NCBI GenBank assembly: GCA_013822735.1
Contig: PNKZ01000002.1
Span: forward strand, 124,001 to 188,000
DNA length: 64,000 nucleotides
Direction of reading: 5' to 3'
Source: Pirellula sp.
Lineage (GTDB): Bacteria; Planctomycetota; Planctomycetia; Pirellulales; PNKZ01
Positions 18,911-27,606 of this stretch are shown here, piece after piece. The position numbers and the translations under genes are program-made. The notes under the pieces were generated by a model that did not search any database, was not told the DNA's origin, and saw only the letters and a program-made list of their open reading frames with translations. The first letter of the stretch is position 1. Each line of letters opens with the position of its first letter.

Positions 18911-19449
18911 TGGGCCCATTGGGCCCTTTCCGCAGAAGACAGGCAGTCGTTGGCCGACTGGATTTTTGTACGACCAGCTTTCTTGTTTTGCCGTCTTGAT
19001 CGCAATTGAGTAGGTGGCGCGGGCATAAACTTGGTGTCAATGGCACGATTGGGCCCCGTGGGCCCCATTTGTAGATGAGAGCCGGGGCGCCGCCGTCGTG
19101 ATTCCAATCGTTGGTGGAGTGCAAAGCAAGTCGGCGTGGGCCTCGTGGGCCCATTGGGCCCCATTGTCAGGACGGATAGCCGTCGCTGCGCAGCCATCGC
19201 CGGTTACGAGACGTGGGCCTCATGGGCCTATTTCAAGACAACACTAGAGCACCGTCTCATAGTTGCCCCCTACATGTAAATCTAGTTAGAGAGAGAAGAG
19301 AAAGAGAGAAGAGTTAGATAGATAGATAGTAGATAAGAGTTAATGATGATGAAGAAGTGATGAAGTAGAGAAGCTTGGTTGCTGCTATGCACTCTTCACT
19401 CGGCAAGCCGGCTCTCTCATTTTAAATGGGGCCCAAGGGGCCCAGCGGG
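18911..19449 (+). repeat. Five clusters of a period-9 GGGCCC motif
   Basis: Tandem GGGCCC-like palindromes spaced 9 bp occur at 18911-18926 (TGGGCCCATTGGGCCC), about 19049-19066, about 19136-19166 (three units), about 19213-19228 and 19426-19449. Degenerate units keep the GGGCC core. Two more copies are inside coding sequence, near 18275-18295 and at 21571-21590. Read as codons the unit is Gly-Pro-X, but these five clusters lie in no credible gene. Iterated sites beside a replication gene often bind an initiator; that role is inferred. Confidence 0.7.
19283..19373 (+). other. 91-nt tract with no cytosine: candidate DNA unwinding element
   Basis: From 19283 to 19373 the + strand contains no C at all. 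It is built from AGAG, AGATAG and GATGA repeats and is flanked by GC-rich GGGCCC clusters on both sides. Together with the downstream primase-polymerase gene this resembles the layout of a replication origin (iterons plus an easily melted tract). The strand asymmetry is seen directly; the origin function is inference. Confidence 0.5.
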
Positions 19450-19676
19450 CTCACGCCCGAGCCGACGCCGCCGTGCATCAGTCGTGAAAATCCCGCCGTC
19501 ACATTTTCACCACGGCCGGCAAGCGACGACAACGCGTTACGCCCACGCATTGAATCATTGCGTTTTACGGCCTCATAAATTCCGGTTCATTTCCGGAATC
19601 TTCCGGAAAGACAAAGCCGCCCTCGATGCCCTAGGCTAATTGAAGTTGATCGCAATGAGTTTCACGAGGTAAAGCG

Positions 19677-19976
19677 ATGTCCATCGATCTGGCTAACGAA
19701 CGCTTGTTGACGTTCGACGAAGCCGCCGAACTGCTCCCACCGGCACGGCGCCCGTCGCACGCAACATGGTGGCGCTGGTGGCGGCATGGGGTCCAAAACG
19801 TACGACTGGAAACGGCCGTCGTGGGAGGCCGCCGTTACACAACTCGCGCCGCCGTCGAGCGTTTCGCAGCGTCTATGACTGAACATCGAGAGCGACAGGT
19901 GCAGCTGCTTCAAGCAACCGTCGCCGCCCCTCAACTCATTGCGACCGCCGACACCAGTAAAGTTGGCGAAGTTTAG
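19677..19976 (+). CDS. DUF1580-like helix-turn-helix protein (99 aa)
   Basis: The sequence LLTFDEAAELLPPARRPSHA, followed by TWWRWWRHGVQNVRLETAVV and GGRRYTTRAAVERFAASM, matches the layout of DUF1580 proteins, found mainly in planctomycetes on mobile elements and built like AlpA/excisionase winged helices. It probably binds DNA as a regulator or replication accessory factor. It lies 32 bp upstream of the primase-polymerase gene in the same direction, with the GGGCCC clusters and C-free tract immediately upstream, so it is a candidate for the protein that binds them. Confidence 0.82.
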   Translation: MSIDLANERLLTFDEAAELLPPARRPSHATWWRWWRHGVQNVRLETAVVGGRRYTTRAAVERFAASMTEHRERQVQLLQATVAAPQLIATADTSKVGEV

Positions 19977-20008
19977 TACGCATTGGGCGAACTCGCCCAG
20001 GAAGATTT

Positions 20009-23000
20009 ATGATCCAAAAAAGTAAGCCCGTCGTGTCAGGACGGGCTCTAAACGAACCAGGTAATCCCCATTTTAGCGCCCTACGACTCAAAGCGCAACC
20101 ACCGCGCAACAGCTGGGAGGACGTCGTAGATTGGCACCTAGAACGCGGTATCACGACCGTGCCGGTCAAATTCAAAGGCAAGAGCCCTTTTGGTACAAAG
20201 TGGCAGAAGACCACCGACCCGGTGGCAGCCTTTCGTGAGTATGTAGGCGAAGACGAGCGATTCAACATCGGCATTCTGTTGGGTACCGCTTCGGGTGTCG
20301 TCGACGTAGATCTCGACACACCGATCGCCCGAGATCTAGCCCCTAAGTTCCTGCCTAAAACCGACTACCGCTGGGGCCGACCCGGGAACCCATCAAGCCA
20401 CTACTTGTACCGCTGCCGTGGCGAATCTTTGGCTACCGCTCAGTTCAAAGGCCCCGACGGGACAATGCACATTGAGGTCCGTGGTAACGGTGCCCAGTCG
20501 GTCATCCCGCCCAGCACCCATGAGTCCGGAGAGCCCATCGAGTACGTGAGCGACGGAGAACCGGCCACCGTTGACTACAAGACGCTTCTGAACGTTGCGG
20601 GAAAAATCGCCGCAGCCACCCTCCTCGTCAAGAACTATCCGGGGCAAGGCGGCCGTAATGATTACGTCCTCAAGTTGGCCGGCTTCTTCGCCCATGCTGG
20701 TTGGTCCTTAGAGGAAGCTCAAGACTTCATCGGCATCATTGCGATCGAAGCCGGCGACGACGAATTCGATAGCCGCATGACGACCGTAAAATCGACCTTC
20801 GAGAAGCACGCTTCGGGGGAAGAGGTAACGGGGCAACCGGCGCTGGCGGAGCTGATTGGCGACGACGTCGTCAAGCTGGTAGCGAAGTGGCTACATATTG
20901 CACGCGCCGGCACTATGTCGCACGCGGCTTCTAGTACCGATGTGGACGAACTGTTGGAACAAGCTCGTACGACACCAACGACGTTCGTGGCGGATGTACT
21001 GAAAGACTGTACGAAGGTGCAGAAGCTTGTGGCCATGCATAAAAAGACACCCGCCTTGTTCTCTTCGCTGTGCGTCAGCTTGACTACCGTGCAAGGGCTG
21101 GAGAAAGCCGGCGTTGCAACGTTCCGGCAAGCGATAGTCGCCGAAGCCAAGCCGCGGGCGAAAAGCAAAGGCACGGAGAGCCGCTATCAGGCAACGGACG
21201 AAGGGATGTTCATGCTTGTCGGCGAAGAGGAAGCTCCTAAGCGGTTAGCTAACTTCAACGCCAAGGTCACGAACGAGATCGTGTACGACGACGGCGTCGA
21301 GCAACAGCGGTTCTTTGAACTCGAAGTGTCGCTCAACGGTCGAACGATTACCTGCACGTGCTCGGCGAACGACTTTGCCGGGATGAACTGGGTCGCACCG
21401 CAGTGCGGCGTAGAGGCGATCATGGAACCGGGCATAGCCAACAAAGAGCACCTTCGTGTGGCGATCCAATCGCTATCGGGTCGTGTGCCGGTCAACCACC
21501 GGTTTACGGCGACCGGCTGGACCAAAGACCCGGAGACCGGCGTCTATTGCTACGTGCACGCAGGTGGTGCGATTGGGCCCGATGGGCCCATGTCGAACGT
21601 GCAGACGGAGATGGACGGCGTCATGGCACGCTATCGATTGCCGGATCCGGTTGACGGTGAGGAACTTCTCGCTGCGTTTCAAGCCTTTAAGCGGTTGCGA
21701 GACGTCGCCCCCGATCGCATCCTCATCCCATTGCTTGCCGGTGCTTTTCGCGCCTTGTTCGGACCCGCCGACTTCGGCCTCTTCCTGGTTGGTAAAACCG
21801 GCACCGGCAAGTCGGAGCTGTCCGCTTTAGTAAACCAGTTCTTCGGCCCCGAACTAAACTCACGCAATCTGCCGGGTAGCTTCACCAGCACCGGCAATGC
21901 TTTGGAGATGCAGACCTTCATGGCCAAGGACGCCGTCTTCACCATCGACGACTTCGCCCCCTCGGCGACACGCTTCGACGCTCAGAAGATGCATGGGACG
22001 GCGGATCGCTTGGTCCGTGCTATGGGGAACGGTGCTTGCCGGGCTCGGTTGACGTCCGATGCTACGCTACGGGGTGCCAAGCCGCCTCGGTGCATGGTGC
22101 TGATGTCAGGTGAGGACGTCCCCCAAGGACATTCCATCCGAGCTCGTCTGCTCATCATCGAAGTCGAGAAGACGGATATTACGCCGGAGGCTTGGAAAGG
22201 CGCCCTCACGGATTGTCAAAAATTCGCCTCGTTAGGCCGGTACGCCGAGTTGATGGCGACGTTTATCCACTGGCTGGCAGAAAAGCACGACGAGAGAATT
22301 TCCTACTACCAGAAAGCTCGCGACCAGATTCTGAACGCCCATGACGAGACGGGCAACCACCGACGGACGAGCAGTATCGAAGCGCAGCTGCTGGCGTCCT
22401 GGCGAATGTTCGCGTGGTTTTTGAAGTCAAAGCGACTCATTGACGAAGCCGGCCGAAAGGCACTCGTCGACGAAGGACGAACGGCACTTGCCGAAGCGGT
22501 AGCGTACCAACAGGACTACCAAGCGGATCACGACGAAGTCGATCGATTCTTACAGTACCTAAAGACGGCCATGTTCCAAGGTCTTGCTCACATTTCCGAC
22601 GGCGGTGGTAAGCCGCCCACATGGCATCACTTGTGCGGGTATTCCACCAGTCGGGAAGGCAATGTTAATCCCCATGGGACCAGAATCGGTGTTTACTTTG
22701 ACGAGCAGAATGCTGTTTGGCTCAATGCGACGTCGGCCATAGCCGTCGCCGGCAGAGTCGCAAACGCCGGTAGCACGCAATTCAATGTGTCAGCCATCAC
22801 GCTGGGGAAGCGCTTGAAAGACCGTGGAATCTTAGTAGCGATTGATAAAGCACGCGGTAAGAACACCGTACGGCGAAAACTTGGTGACGAGCGAGCCGGG
22901 TATTGGATCATCAACGCCGAAGCGCTTGGATTGCCGCATGTGACGACGATGGAGGAACGTAGAGCGGCTTGTGAGGCAGATAAAGCGGCTACAGAGACGA

Positions 23001-23026
23001 CCGCAGCTTCGAACGAATCAGAATAA
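20009..23026 (+). CDS. Primase-polymerase / P-loop replication protein (bifunctional prim-pol N-terminus, DUF927-like C-terminus)
   Basis: The N-terminal domain (about residues 25-215) has the prim-pol layout: RGITTVPVKFKGKSPFGTKW, the acidic pair in VVDVDLDTP (about 98-106), SSHYLYR and IEVRGNGAQSVIPPSTHESG. The C-terminal half (about 400-800) contains Walker A GKTGTGKSE near 593 and an acidic Walker-B-like AVFTIDDFAP near 643, as in DUF927/D5-type helicases. The expected role is priming and unwinding at the element's origin. ATG 20009 follows AGGA. The gene directly follows the DUF1580 gene. A GGGCCC period-9 copy lies inside it at 21571-21590 (encoding IGPDGPM). A hairpin terminator follows at 23038. 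Confidence 0.85.
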   Translation: MIQKSKPVVSGRALNEPGNPHFSALRLKAQPPRNSWEDVVDWHLERGITTVPVKFKGKSPFGTKWQKTTDPVAAFREYVGEDERFNIGILLGTASGVVDVDLDTPIARDLAPKFLPKTDYRWGRPGNPSSHYLYRCRGESLATAQFKGPDGTMHIEVRGNGAQSVIPPSTHESGEPIEYVSDGEPATVDYKTLLNVAGKIAAATLLVKNYPGQGGRNDYVLKLAGFFAHAGWSLEEAQDFIGIIAIEAGDDEFDSRMTTVKSTFEKHASGEEVTGQPALAELIGDDVVKLVAKWLHIARAGTMSHAASSTDVDELLEQARTTPTTFVADVLKDCTKVQKLVAMHKKTPALFSSLCVSLTTVQGLEKAGVATFRQAIVAEAKPRAKSKGTESRYQATDEGMFMLVGEEEAPKRLANFNAKVTNEIVYDDGVEQQRFFELEVSLNGRTITCTCSANDFAGMNWVAPQCGVEAIMEPGIANKEHLRVAIQSLSGRVPVNHRFTATGWTKDPETGVYCYVHAGGAIGPDGPMSNVQTEMDGVMARYRLPDPVDGEELLAAFQAFKRLRDVAPDRILIPLLAGAFRALFGPADFGLFLVGKTGTGKSELSALVNQFFGPELNSRNLPGSFTSTGNALEMQTFMAKDAVFTIDDFAPSATRFDAQKMHGTADRLVRAMGNGACRARLTSDATLRGAKPPRCMVLMSGEDVPQGHSIRARLLIIEVEKTDITPEAWKGALTDCQKFASLGRYAELMATFIHWLAEKHDERISYYQKARDQILNAHDETGNHRRTSSIEAQLLASWRMFAWFLKSKRLIDEAGRKALVDEGRTALAEAVAYQQDYQADHDEVDRFLQYLKTAMFQGLAHISDGGGKPPTWHHLCGYSTSREGNVNPHGTRIGVYFDEQNAVWLNATSAIAVAGRVANAGSTQFNVSAITLGKRLKDRGILVAIDKARGKNTVRRKLGDERAGYWIINAEALGLPHVTTMEERRAACEADKAATETTAASNESE

Positions 23027-23037
23027 TAGACTTGGAA

Positions 23038-23078
23038 GGACCGTCGGCGATGACCTCGTCGGCGGTCCATTTCATTTC
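23038..23078 (+). terminator. Hairpin after the replication gene
   Basis: There is a 13-bp stem with two G.T pairs (GGACCGTCGGCGA / TCGTCGGCGGTCC) and loop TGACC at 23038-23068, followed by ATTTCATTTC. It starts 11 bases after the stop codon, and the T-run is broken. Confidence 0.55.
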
Positions 23079-23459
23079 GCCGTCCTAACTCCAAGCCGGG
23101 AGTGGCGGTTGCGATGAACCGAGCGCGCCGGCGCCGTTCACGCAAGTCTTCGCCCTCTCGGACGGGGCTTCCTTCACATACACCCGTGTTTTTGGGTGCA
23201 AATCCCGTAAGGCCCACGGTTGGGAAACGCTGTTAACGCCCCTTGAAACGAGGCTTCCAACCGGCCTCTGGATGCCGCACTAGATAAGCCGAACCGCGAT
23301 GCTGAACGCAGTGGCCCGGAGTCGAAACGAACCGGCAATCGGCCAATCGCGGTCTTTGTAACGTGCCCATTCGTTCTTTTCCTCGGCACGCTAGGCCACC
23401 GAGAACCGAGCTTGGGGTTCTTGTTGCGACGTCCTGTACCGCCGATTCTAATTTCGCCC
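23079..23459. other. Gap without a supported gene
   Basis: I see no credible frame. A short hairpin with a T-rich loop (CACCC-GTGTTTTT-GGGTG) is near 23182-23199. The sequence before 23460 offers no strong ribosome site. Confidence 0.3.
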
Positions 23460-23687
23460 ATGAGCGACACACCGGAATTCAGCGGCGATGATCTCAACGG
23501 CGTAGAGCTTCACGCTAAGAAGCTCGCGATACGCGTAGCTCTGAAGATAATTAACGACCTAGTTGATAGCCTGGAAGCAGTGAGGATCGAAGGAGATGAG
23601 GCATTCGTGAAGGGGGCGGCCAAGGGCATTCAGACGGCCGTGCAGCTTGCTGAGGATTACGGCAGTATGTTGCGGAAGATGGAGTAG
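23460..23687 (+). CDS. Small hypothetical protein (75 aa)
   Basis: The product is acidic and helical, starting MSDTPEFSGDDLNGVELHAK. An earlier TTG at 23412 would add 16 residues of unrelated basic character, so ATG 23460 is preferred. No membrane segment and no recognised family. It ends 8 bp before the lipoprotein gene, so the two are likely co-transcribed. Confidence 0.55.
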   Translation: MSDTPEFSGDDLNGVELHAKKLAIRVALKIINDLVDSLEAVRIEGDEAFVKGAAKGIQTAVQLAEDYGSMLRKME

Positions 23688-23695
23688 ACCCTTCC

Positions 23696-24268
23696 ATGCG
23701 TTCTCTCCTCCGTACTTCCGCGTTCTTCTTCCCGCTCCTGCTCGCTGGCTGCAACCAGCCAGCACCGCCGCAACTCGTCCCGATCACCAAAGAATTCACG
23801 GCCGAGAGTCGTGGACTCAAGTTCCGGTTCCGCTATCCGGCCGATTGGGAGATTAACCCAAAGCCGGCCCCGGGCGCGACGCTATCCATCTTGCTTGTGC
23901 CGCCAAGCAAGGAGTTGGGCACGACCGTTGCATTCGCGTTAGTCGACGGAGAGGATGCCGCGAAGCTGATCCGCAATCTGCCGCTGATCCAGCCCGACGC
24001 CGAGATGGTGTTGAATGAACCGAAGGAAGTTAACGGCCACAAGCTCTATCGAACGGAATGGCACGGCGACTTGCCGGAGCAAATTGCTCCGGCCTATCGA
24101 CACTGCACTTGCCTCGAAGGGGCGATCGGCGACCGCTTCGTATCGTTGCGATGCTTCACGAATGCACCGCGCGGCGATGCCGCCGGCGCTAATCAGCGGT
24201 TCGAGAATTGGCGGGAGTTGTTTGAGGCGATTTTGGGGACGGTGCGAATAGAAACACCGGGGAACTAA
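23696..24268 (+). CDS. Predicted lipoprotein (190 aa)
   Basis: A signal peptide is followed by the lipobox LLLAGC with cysteine near residue 19, predicting a lipid-anchored protein outside the cytoplasmic membrane. The mature part contains LKFRFRYPADWEI, which resembles the start of PsbP/DUF1795-like domains that describe small exported proteins. No enzyme motif is visible. It lies between the 75-aa gene and a helix-turn-helix gene that begins 2 bp after its stop. Why a mobile element carries it is unclear; surface modification or exclusion are possible roles. Confidence 0.65.
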   Translation: MRSLLRTSAFFFPLLLAGCNQPAPPQLVPITKEFTAESRGLKFRFRYPADWEINPKPAPGATLSILLVPPSKELGTTVAFALVDGEDAAKLIRNLPLIQPDAEMVLNEPKEVNGHKLYRTEWHGDLPEQIAPAYRHCTCLEGAIGDRFVSLRCFTNAPRGDAAGANQRFENWRELFEAILGTVRIETPGN

Positions 24269-24270
24269 AC

Positions 24271-24765
24271 GTGCCGCGCACCCGCCACGAGCTTCGGTAC
24301 GAATATTATGAAGCGCCGCCGGTTGAAGTCGGCCAGCGGTTGAAGTGTGCCGTTCGTGGCGAGGTGGTGGTCGTCGGCCTGTCGAAGGGTCGAATCCCCT
24401 GGCCGATCGCTTACAAGCCCGGCAACGCCAATCGGATGCTCGTGGTCTACAGCGGTCTGAAGCGTGCCGTTGAGCGCGAGGCCGCGATCGCCGTCTGTCA
24501 CTGGTGGGGCGTCACGGCTCAAACAGTCAGCCGATGGCGCGGCGTGATGGGCGTTAGCGCGAATACCGCCGGCTCGGCCGCCCTCCGTCGCAACCACGGA
24601 ATGCGGAATTGGGCAAAGGTCGGGCCGCGGCTGTTATCGAAAGCACACGATCCGGAGCGAGCCGCCAAGATCGCAGCAGCCAAGCGAGGCAAGCCACGGC
24701 CGCCGCACGTTATCGAGGCGATGAAGTTGGGAAAGCTCAAGCGGAAACAAAAACCGACGGTGTGA
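24271..24765 (+). CDS. Helix-turn-helix-containing basic protein (164 aa)
   Basis: The start is GTG 24271, two bases after the lipoprotein stop. A helix-turn-helix is visible near residues 75-95 (AVCHWWGVTAQTVSRWRGVM). The C-terminal third is strongly basic (AAKIAAAKRGKPRPPHVIEA, then KLGKLKRKQKP), which suggests nucleic-acid binding. I recall similar tryptophan-containing HTH segments in planctomycete mobile-element proteins but cannot name a family. It is probably a regulator or an accessory DNA-binding protein. Confidence 0.6.
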   Translation: MPRTRHELRYEYYEAPPVEVGQRLKCAVRGEVVVVGLSKGRIPWPIAYKPGNANRMLVVYSGLKRAVEREAAIAVCHWWGVTAQTVSRWRGVMGVSANTAGSAALRRNHGMRNWAKVGPRLLSKAHDPERAAKIAAAKRGKPRPPHVIEAMKLGKLKRKQKPTV

Positions 24766-24768
24766 GAC

Positions 24769-24867
24769 ATGAGCAATCCTGATCGCGGCGCCCAAGTGGT
24801 CCGTCTGATCGTGATTGTCGTGCCGCCGATCGGCCTGCTGGTGTACGGGTATTTGCAAACGCTGTAA
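24769..24867 (+). CDS. Very small membrane protein (32 aa)
   Basis: ATG 24769 begins 3 bases after the preceding stop, so translation is probably coupled. The peptide has a short polar start (MSNPDRGAQ) and one hydrophobic segment (VVRLIVIVVPPIGLLVYGYL). Its size, position and composition fit a real small membrane protein, but no homology argument is available. Confidence 0.5.
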   Translation: MSNPDRGAQVVRLIVIVVPPIGLLVYGYLQTL

Positions 24868-25469
24868 GCCCGGAGCCGCCGGCATCTGTCGCTTCTAGCC
24901 GGAGCGAACGCAATTGTCTTCGCCGTCGCTGATAGGTAAGCAAAGGCAGCGTGGCCGAAGTCGGCGTCTTATTCCCAGCGGCCCAGCGACAAGCCCAATG
25001 AGCCGCCGCAGAGCCGCAATCACTAAAGCGTCAGCGGGGTTCTTTGCCCGCTGTCGACGCATAGGTAAGATAAAGGCCGCAAACGACGATCCGTCGTCTG
25101 CCAAATCGATCAAGTATCGGAGCTATCCAACTAAGACGACCACGCCGTGGCCGTCTCACAATTTGTAGACGTGCGTAAAGTTCTGCTTCCTCGAAAACGA
25201 CCAACCTGAGCCGCAAGGCTCTTGATAAGTGAGGCAGCACTTGACCGCGTCCCCGAAAGGGGGCGTCGGCCAGTGCTGTTCACTTATGCCCCTTGGTCGG
25301 GGTTCGAGGAGCGGTGTTGGTTCGACGCTCCTTTCGTTTTGAGTGTCGGGCCGAAAGCCGCTGAATGGTTTTCCACTGGAGCCCGACCATGCCGCTCATC
25401 GCAATGGCACTTGCTCCACGGGTCGGTCAAACAGACTTCCTTGACACGGTAACTTGCGAGGAGATTGGC
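24868..25469. other. Gap without a supported gene
   Basis: Several short frames exist but none has a good start and protein-like composition. A small GNRA-type hairpin (GAGCC-GCAA-GGCTC) lies at about 25208-25221. The last part (25365-25469) is open in frame with the next gene but lacks a ribosome site, and the real start appears to be 25470. Confidence 0.3.
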
Positions 25470-26117
25470 ATGATTCATCCCAAGCTGAAGCTGATCGCGT
25501 GCGGTACCATGTTTCTGCTGTGCAGTGGTTGCAGTCGGGATCCCGGAGCGACGACACATGCTTACTGGAATGAGCTCATGCTTAGTTTGGCCGTCAAAGC
25601 CGAAAAGCAGCCCGACGAGCGCACCCAAGTAGCCGCCGATGCTCGTGCAAGCGCGACCGCTATGGAGAATCTGCCGACTGCGGGGGTGGATATTGAAGCA
25701 GCCCGAATTGCTCTTACGGGTGCGCGGCTTCAGCGAGAATATGCCGAACTTGTGACGCAGGAAGGCGTCCTTCCGGGCTTCGTGTTCATGGACGGATTCA
25801 TGTGGGGCCTAACCGGCCAGGGTAGTCCGTTCGACACGGCGGCGCAGTATAGCGGTGCGGTCAGTGCGTGGAGGGGACGTGTTCAGGCTTGGTTTAATGA
25901 CTCTCAAGTCGTTCGCATGGAACTCACGCACAAGTACGGCAAGGAGTTTCCAACGCTACTTGGATCTTCAACGTCCACCTCTGCGAACGGCGGCGCCGTC
26001 GCACAACAGTCGTTTTTGTCGCAATTGTGGTCGGAGTTTAGTTCGGTCATAGCTTGTGTCGCGATTTTGACGCTTATTGTCGTCGCTAATTACTTCTTCT
26101 TTGAGAGGACGAAGTAA
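25470..26117 (+). CDS. Predicted lipoprotein with C-terminal membrane anchor (215 aa)
   Basis: ATG 25470 follows GAGGAG with good spacing. The N-terminal signal ends in the lipobox FLLCSGC (Cys about 21). The mature part is helical with many Ala/Glu residues. A second hydrophobic segment near the C-terminus (VIACVAILTLIVVANYFFF) is followed by ERTK. A protein anchored by lipid at one end and a membrane helix at the other is unusual for a standard lipoprotein. It converges with two tiny membrane-protein genes on the other strand. Family not recognised. Confidence 0.6.
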   Translation: MIHPKLKLIACGTMFLLCSGCSRDPGATTHAYWNELMLSLAVKAEKQPDERTQVAADARASATAMENLPTAGVDIEAARIALTGARLQREYAELVTQEGVLPGFVFMDGFMWGLTGQGSPFDTAAQYSGAVSAWRGRVQAWFNDSQVVRMELTHKYGKEFPTLLGSSTSTSANGGAVAQQSFLSQLWSEFSSVIACVAILTLIVVANYFFFERTK

Positions 26118-26148
26118 GCGTCATGATGCCGAAGCGTTCGCTCAGCAT

Positions 26149-26313
26149 TCACCGCAAGAAAGAGTCGATTACGCCAAGGCAGCGAACTGTCAGCCATGCG
26201 CCGAACAGTAACGCGATCCAGCCCCAGATGCCGAACAACGGCGTGAGCACGAGGACGACACCGGCAGCGACGCAGCCGGCGACAATGAGATCTTGATCCG
26301 AGAACTGATTCAT
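26149..26313 (-). CDS. Small membrane protein (54 aa)
   Basis: ATG 26313 (MNQFSDQDLIVAGCVAAG) is chosen because AGGAG lies 6 bases upstream; a longer frame starts at 26349 without one. Two hydrophobic stretches, LIVAGCVAAGVVLVLTPLFG and GWIALLFGAWLTV, make it almost entirely membrane-embedded. It is the second gene of a two-gene minus-strand unit with 26359-26478. Confidence 0.6.
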   Translation of the reverse strand: MNQFSDQDLIVAGCVAAGVVLVLTPLFGIWGWIALLFGAWLTVRCLGVIDSFLR

Positions 26314-26358
26314 CTTGAGCTCCTGAATTGCTTTGATTTCGGGATTCACAAATTCGGG

Positions 26359-26478
26359 CTACCGGCGCCCGCGCCGTTTCTTGCCGACGAAGAAGCCTTG
26401 GCGGCTGCCGGTTTGTTTGCCGATGCGATAGGCCCAAAAGCCGAGCCCGACGAGGCCGGCGAGTACGATGAGTTCCAT
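26359..26478 (-). CDS. Very small membrane protein (39 aa)
   Basis: The N-terminal hydrophobic helix is MELIVLAGLVGLGFWAYRIG and the tail is strongly basic (GKKRRGRR). GGAAAGG lies about 11 bases upstream of ATG 26478. It is followed 45 bp later by the 54-aa membrane protein gene. A short helix with a basic tail is compatible with a membrane-active peptide, for example a toxin-like or channel-modulating protein, but that is a guess from composition only. Confidence 0.5.
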   Translation of the reverse strand: MELIVLAGLVGLGFWAYRIGKQTGSRQGFFVGKKRRGRR

Positions 26479-26556
26479 GGTGGTGTCTGCCTTTCCAGTA
26501 AATGTGAACCTTTAGAAGTGCGTTTCTGCGTCATATTCAATCATCAGCGCCATTAG

Positions 26557-26587
26557 GCATGATGCACCTAACGCGCATAATGCACCT
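26557..26587 (-). promoter_or_regulatory. Tandem 13-bp repeat, possible operator
   Basis: GCATGATGCACCT (26557-26569) and GCATAATGCACCT (26575-26587) are 18 bp apart and differ at one base. They lie about 80 bp upstream of the 39-aa membrane protein gene and could bind a regulator of that pair. Confidence 0.4.
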
Positions 26588-26855
26588 CTTGAAAGTCCAA
26601 AGGCCGATAACAGCTATTGGAGCGCAGAAAGTTAAAACCGACGAACTTCTCATGGGCGTAAGTTCTAGATGATGCGGCGGATCCCAGAATCAACGCAAAA
26701 AAGCGGCACTCGGGAGTCACGTTGTTAGATAGGTGATGCCCATCGCTTATTGTTGTAGAGTTCGAGCAAGCTCCAACTCGCTGGCTGTCGGTATTCCGTA
26801 TAGACTACCGGCTTCAGCTTAAAGCAATAAGTTAACTGAATGCCGGGGAAACGCT

Positions 26856-27428
26856 GTGTTGAATTGGTTGGCGAGATATTTTAAGAGCATCAACATCGCA
26901 GGAGTGTTAGGCGTTGAGTTTCGCGACCCGCCAGCACCCGTTGCGCCAGGTCGACCTCATCCGCAAACTTTGGAATACGCGATAGCGACATCATCCAAGT
27001 TCAGCGATGCTATTCGGTCTGATGCCCGCGTTTGTCGTCTTTTGGAGAACGCCAACTGGAAACAAGCGGCCGAGTCGGCGCTTGCACAGTTCCTTGATGG
27101 CAAGATGTGTCTAAATAATGGCTGGGTAACTTCAAAAACCTGGACGGTAGTTCGAGTATCGTGCCTCGATCATATTATCGATTCACTTGGCCGTTTCCGG
27201 CAGCGGGCTTCGTATGGAGCAGTTGCGACAGTCGTGGGCATGCTCCCTCACACAGTCATGACGGGACGCCCGAAAACGCCTGCAAACAGTTGGGTTGTCG
27301 GTGCTGACCCACCACACGTGCCCAGTGGATATGCGGCCGAGGAGTTGGCCCCGAGTTTGGCAGAGAGCGAAAGGGTGCTTTGTACGGCTGACGAACTTCG
27401 AGCATGGCTACGTGCCTTGGATGTCTAG
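26856..27428 (+). CDS. Hypothetical protein (190 aa)
   Basis: The start is GTG 26856, preceded by GGGGAA. The product is cytoplasmic in character, with no signal peptide. Segments include LLENANWKQAAESALAQFLD near 62-82 and LAPSLAESERVLCTADELRA near the C-terminus. No recognised motif. It is isolated: the nearest gene on the right is on the opposite strand. The 377 bp to its left contain the tandem repeat at 26557 and nothing else that I can support. Confidence 0.5.
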   Translation: MLNWLARYFKSINIAGVLGVEFRDPPAPVAPGRPHPQTLEYAIATSSKFSDAIRSDARVCRLLENANWKQAAESALAQFLDGKMCLNNGWVTSKTWTVVRVSCLDHIIDSLGRFRQRASYGAVATVVGMLPHTVMTGRPKTPANSWVVGADPPHVPSGYAAEELAPSLAESERVLCTADELRAWLRALDV

Positions 27429-27606
27429 GTAAACATCAAGTCATAGAGACTTTCTCGCGACGTAAGCGTTAGTGGTTCCCTCAAACACAAGGCCGACACT
27501 CGTCGAAGAGTTAGCAGGCCTGCGATAGATGATGACCATCACAACTGGGTTACGGATTAACTCCATGGCTGTTCCAATCAGCTCGCTGGACTGGACGCGT
27601 TGACAC

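Noticed and set aside
18907-19197. Collagen-like Gly-Pro-X protein on either strand
   Set aside because: The GPxGP reading comes from the period-9 DNA motif; frames are short, interrupted and lack starts with ribosome sites.
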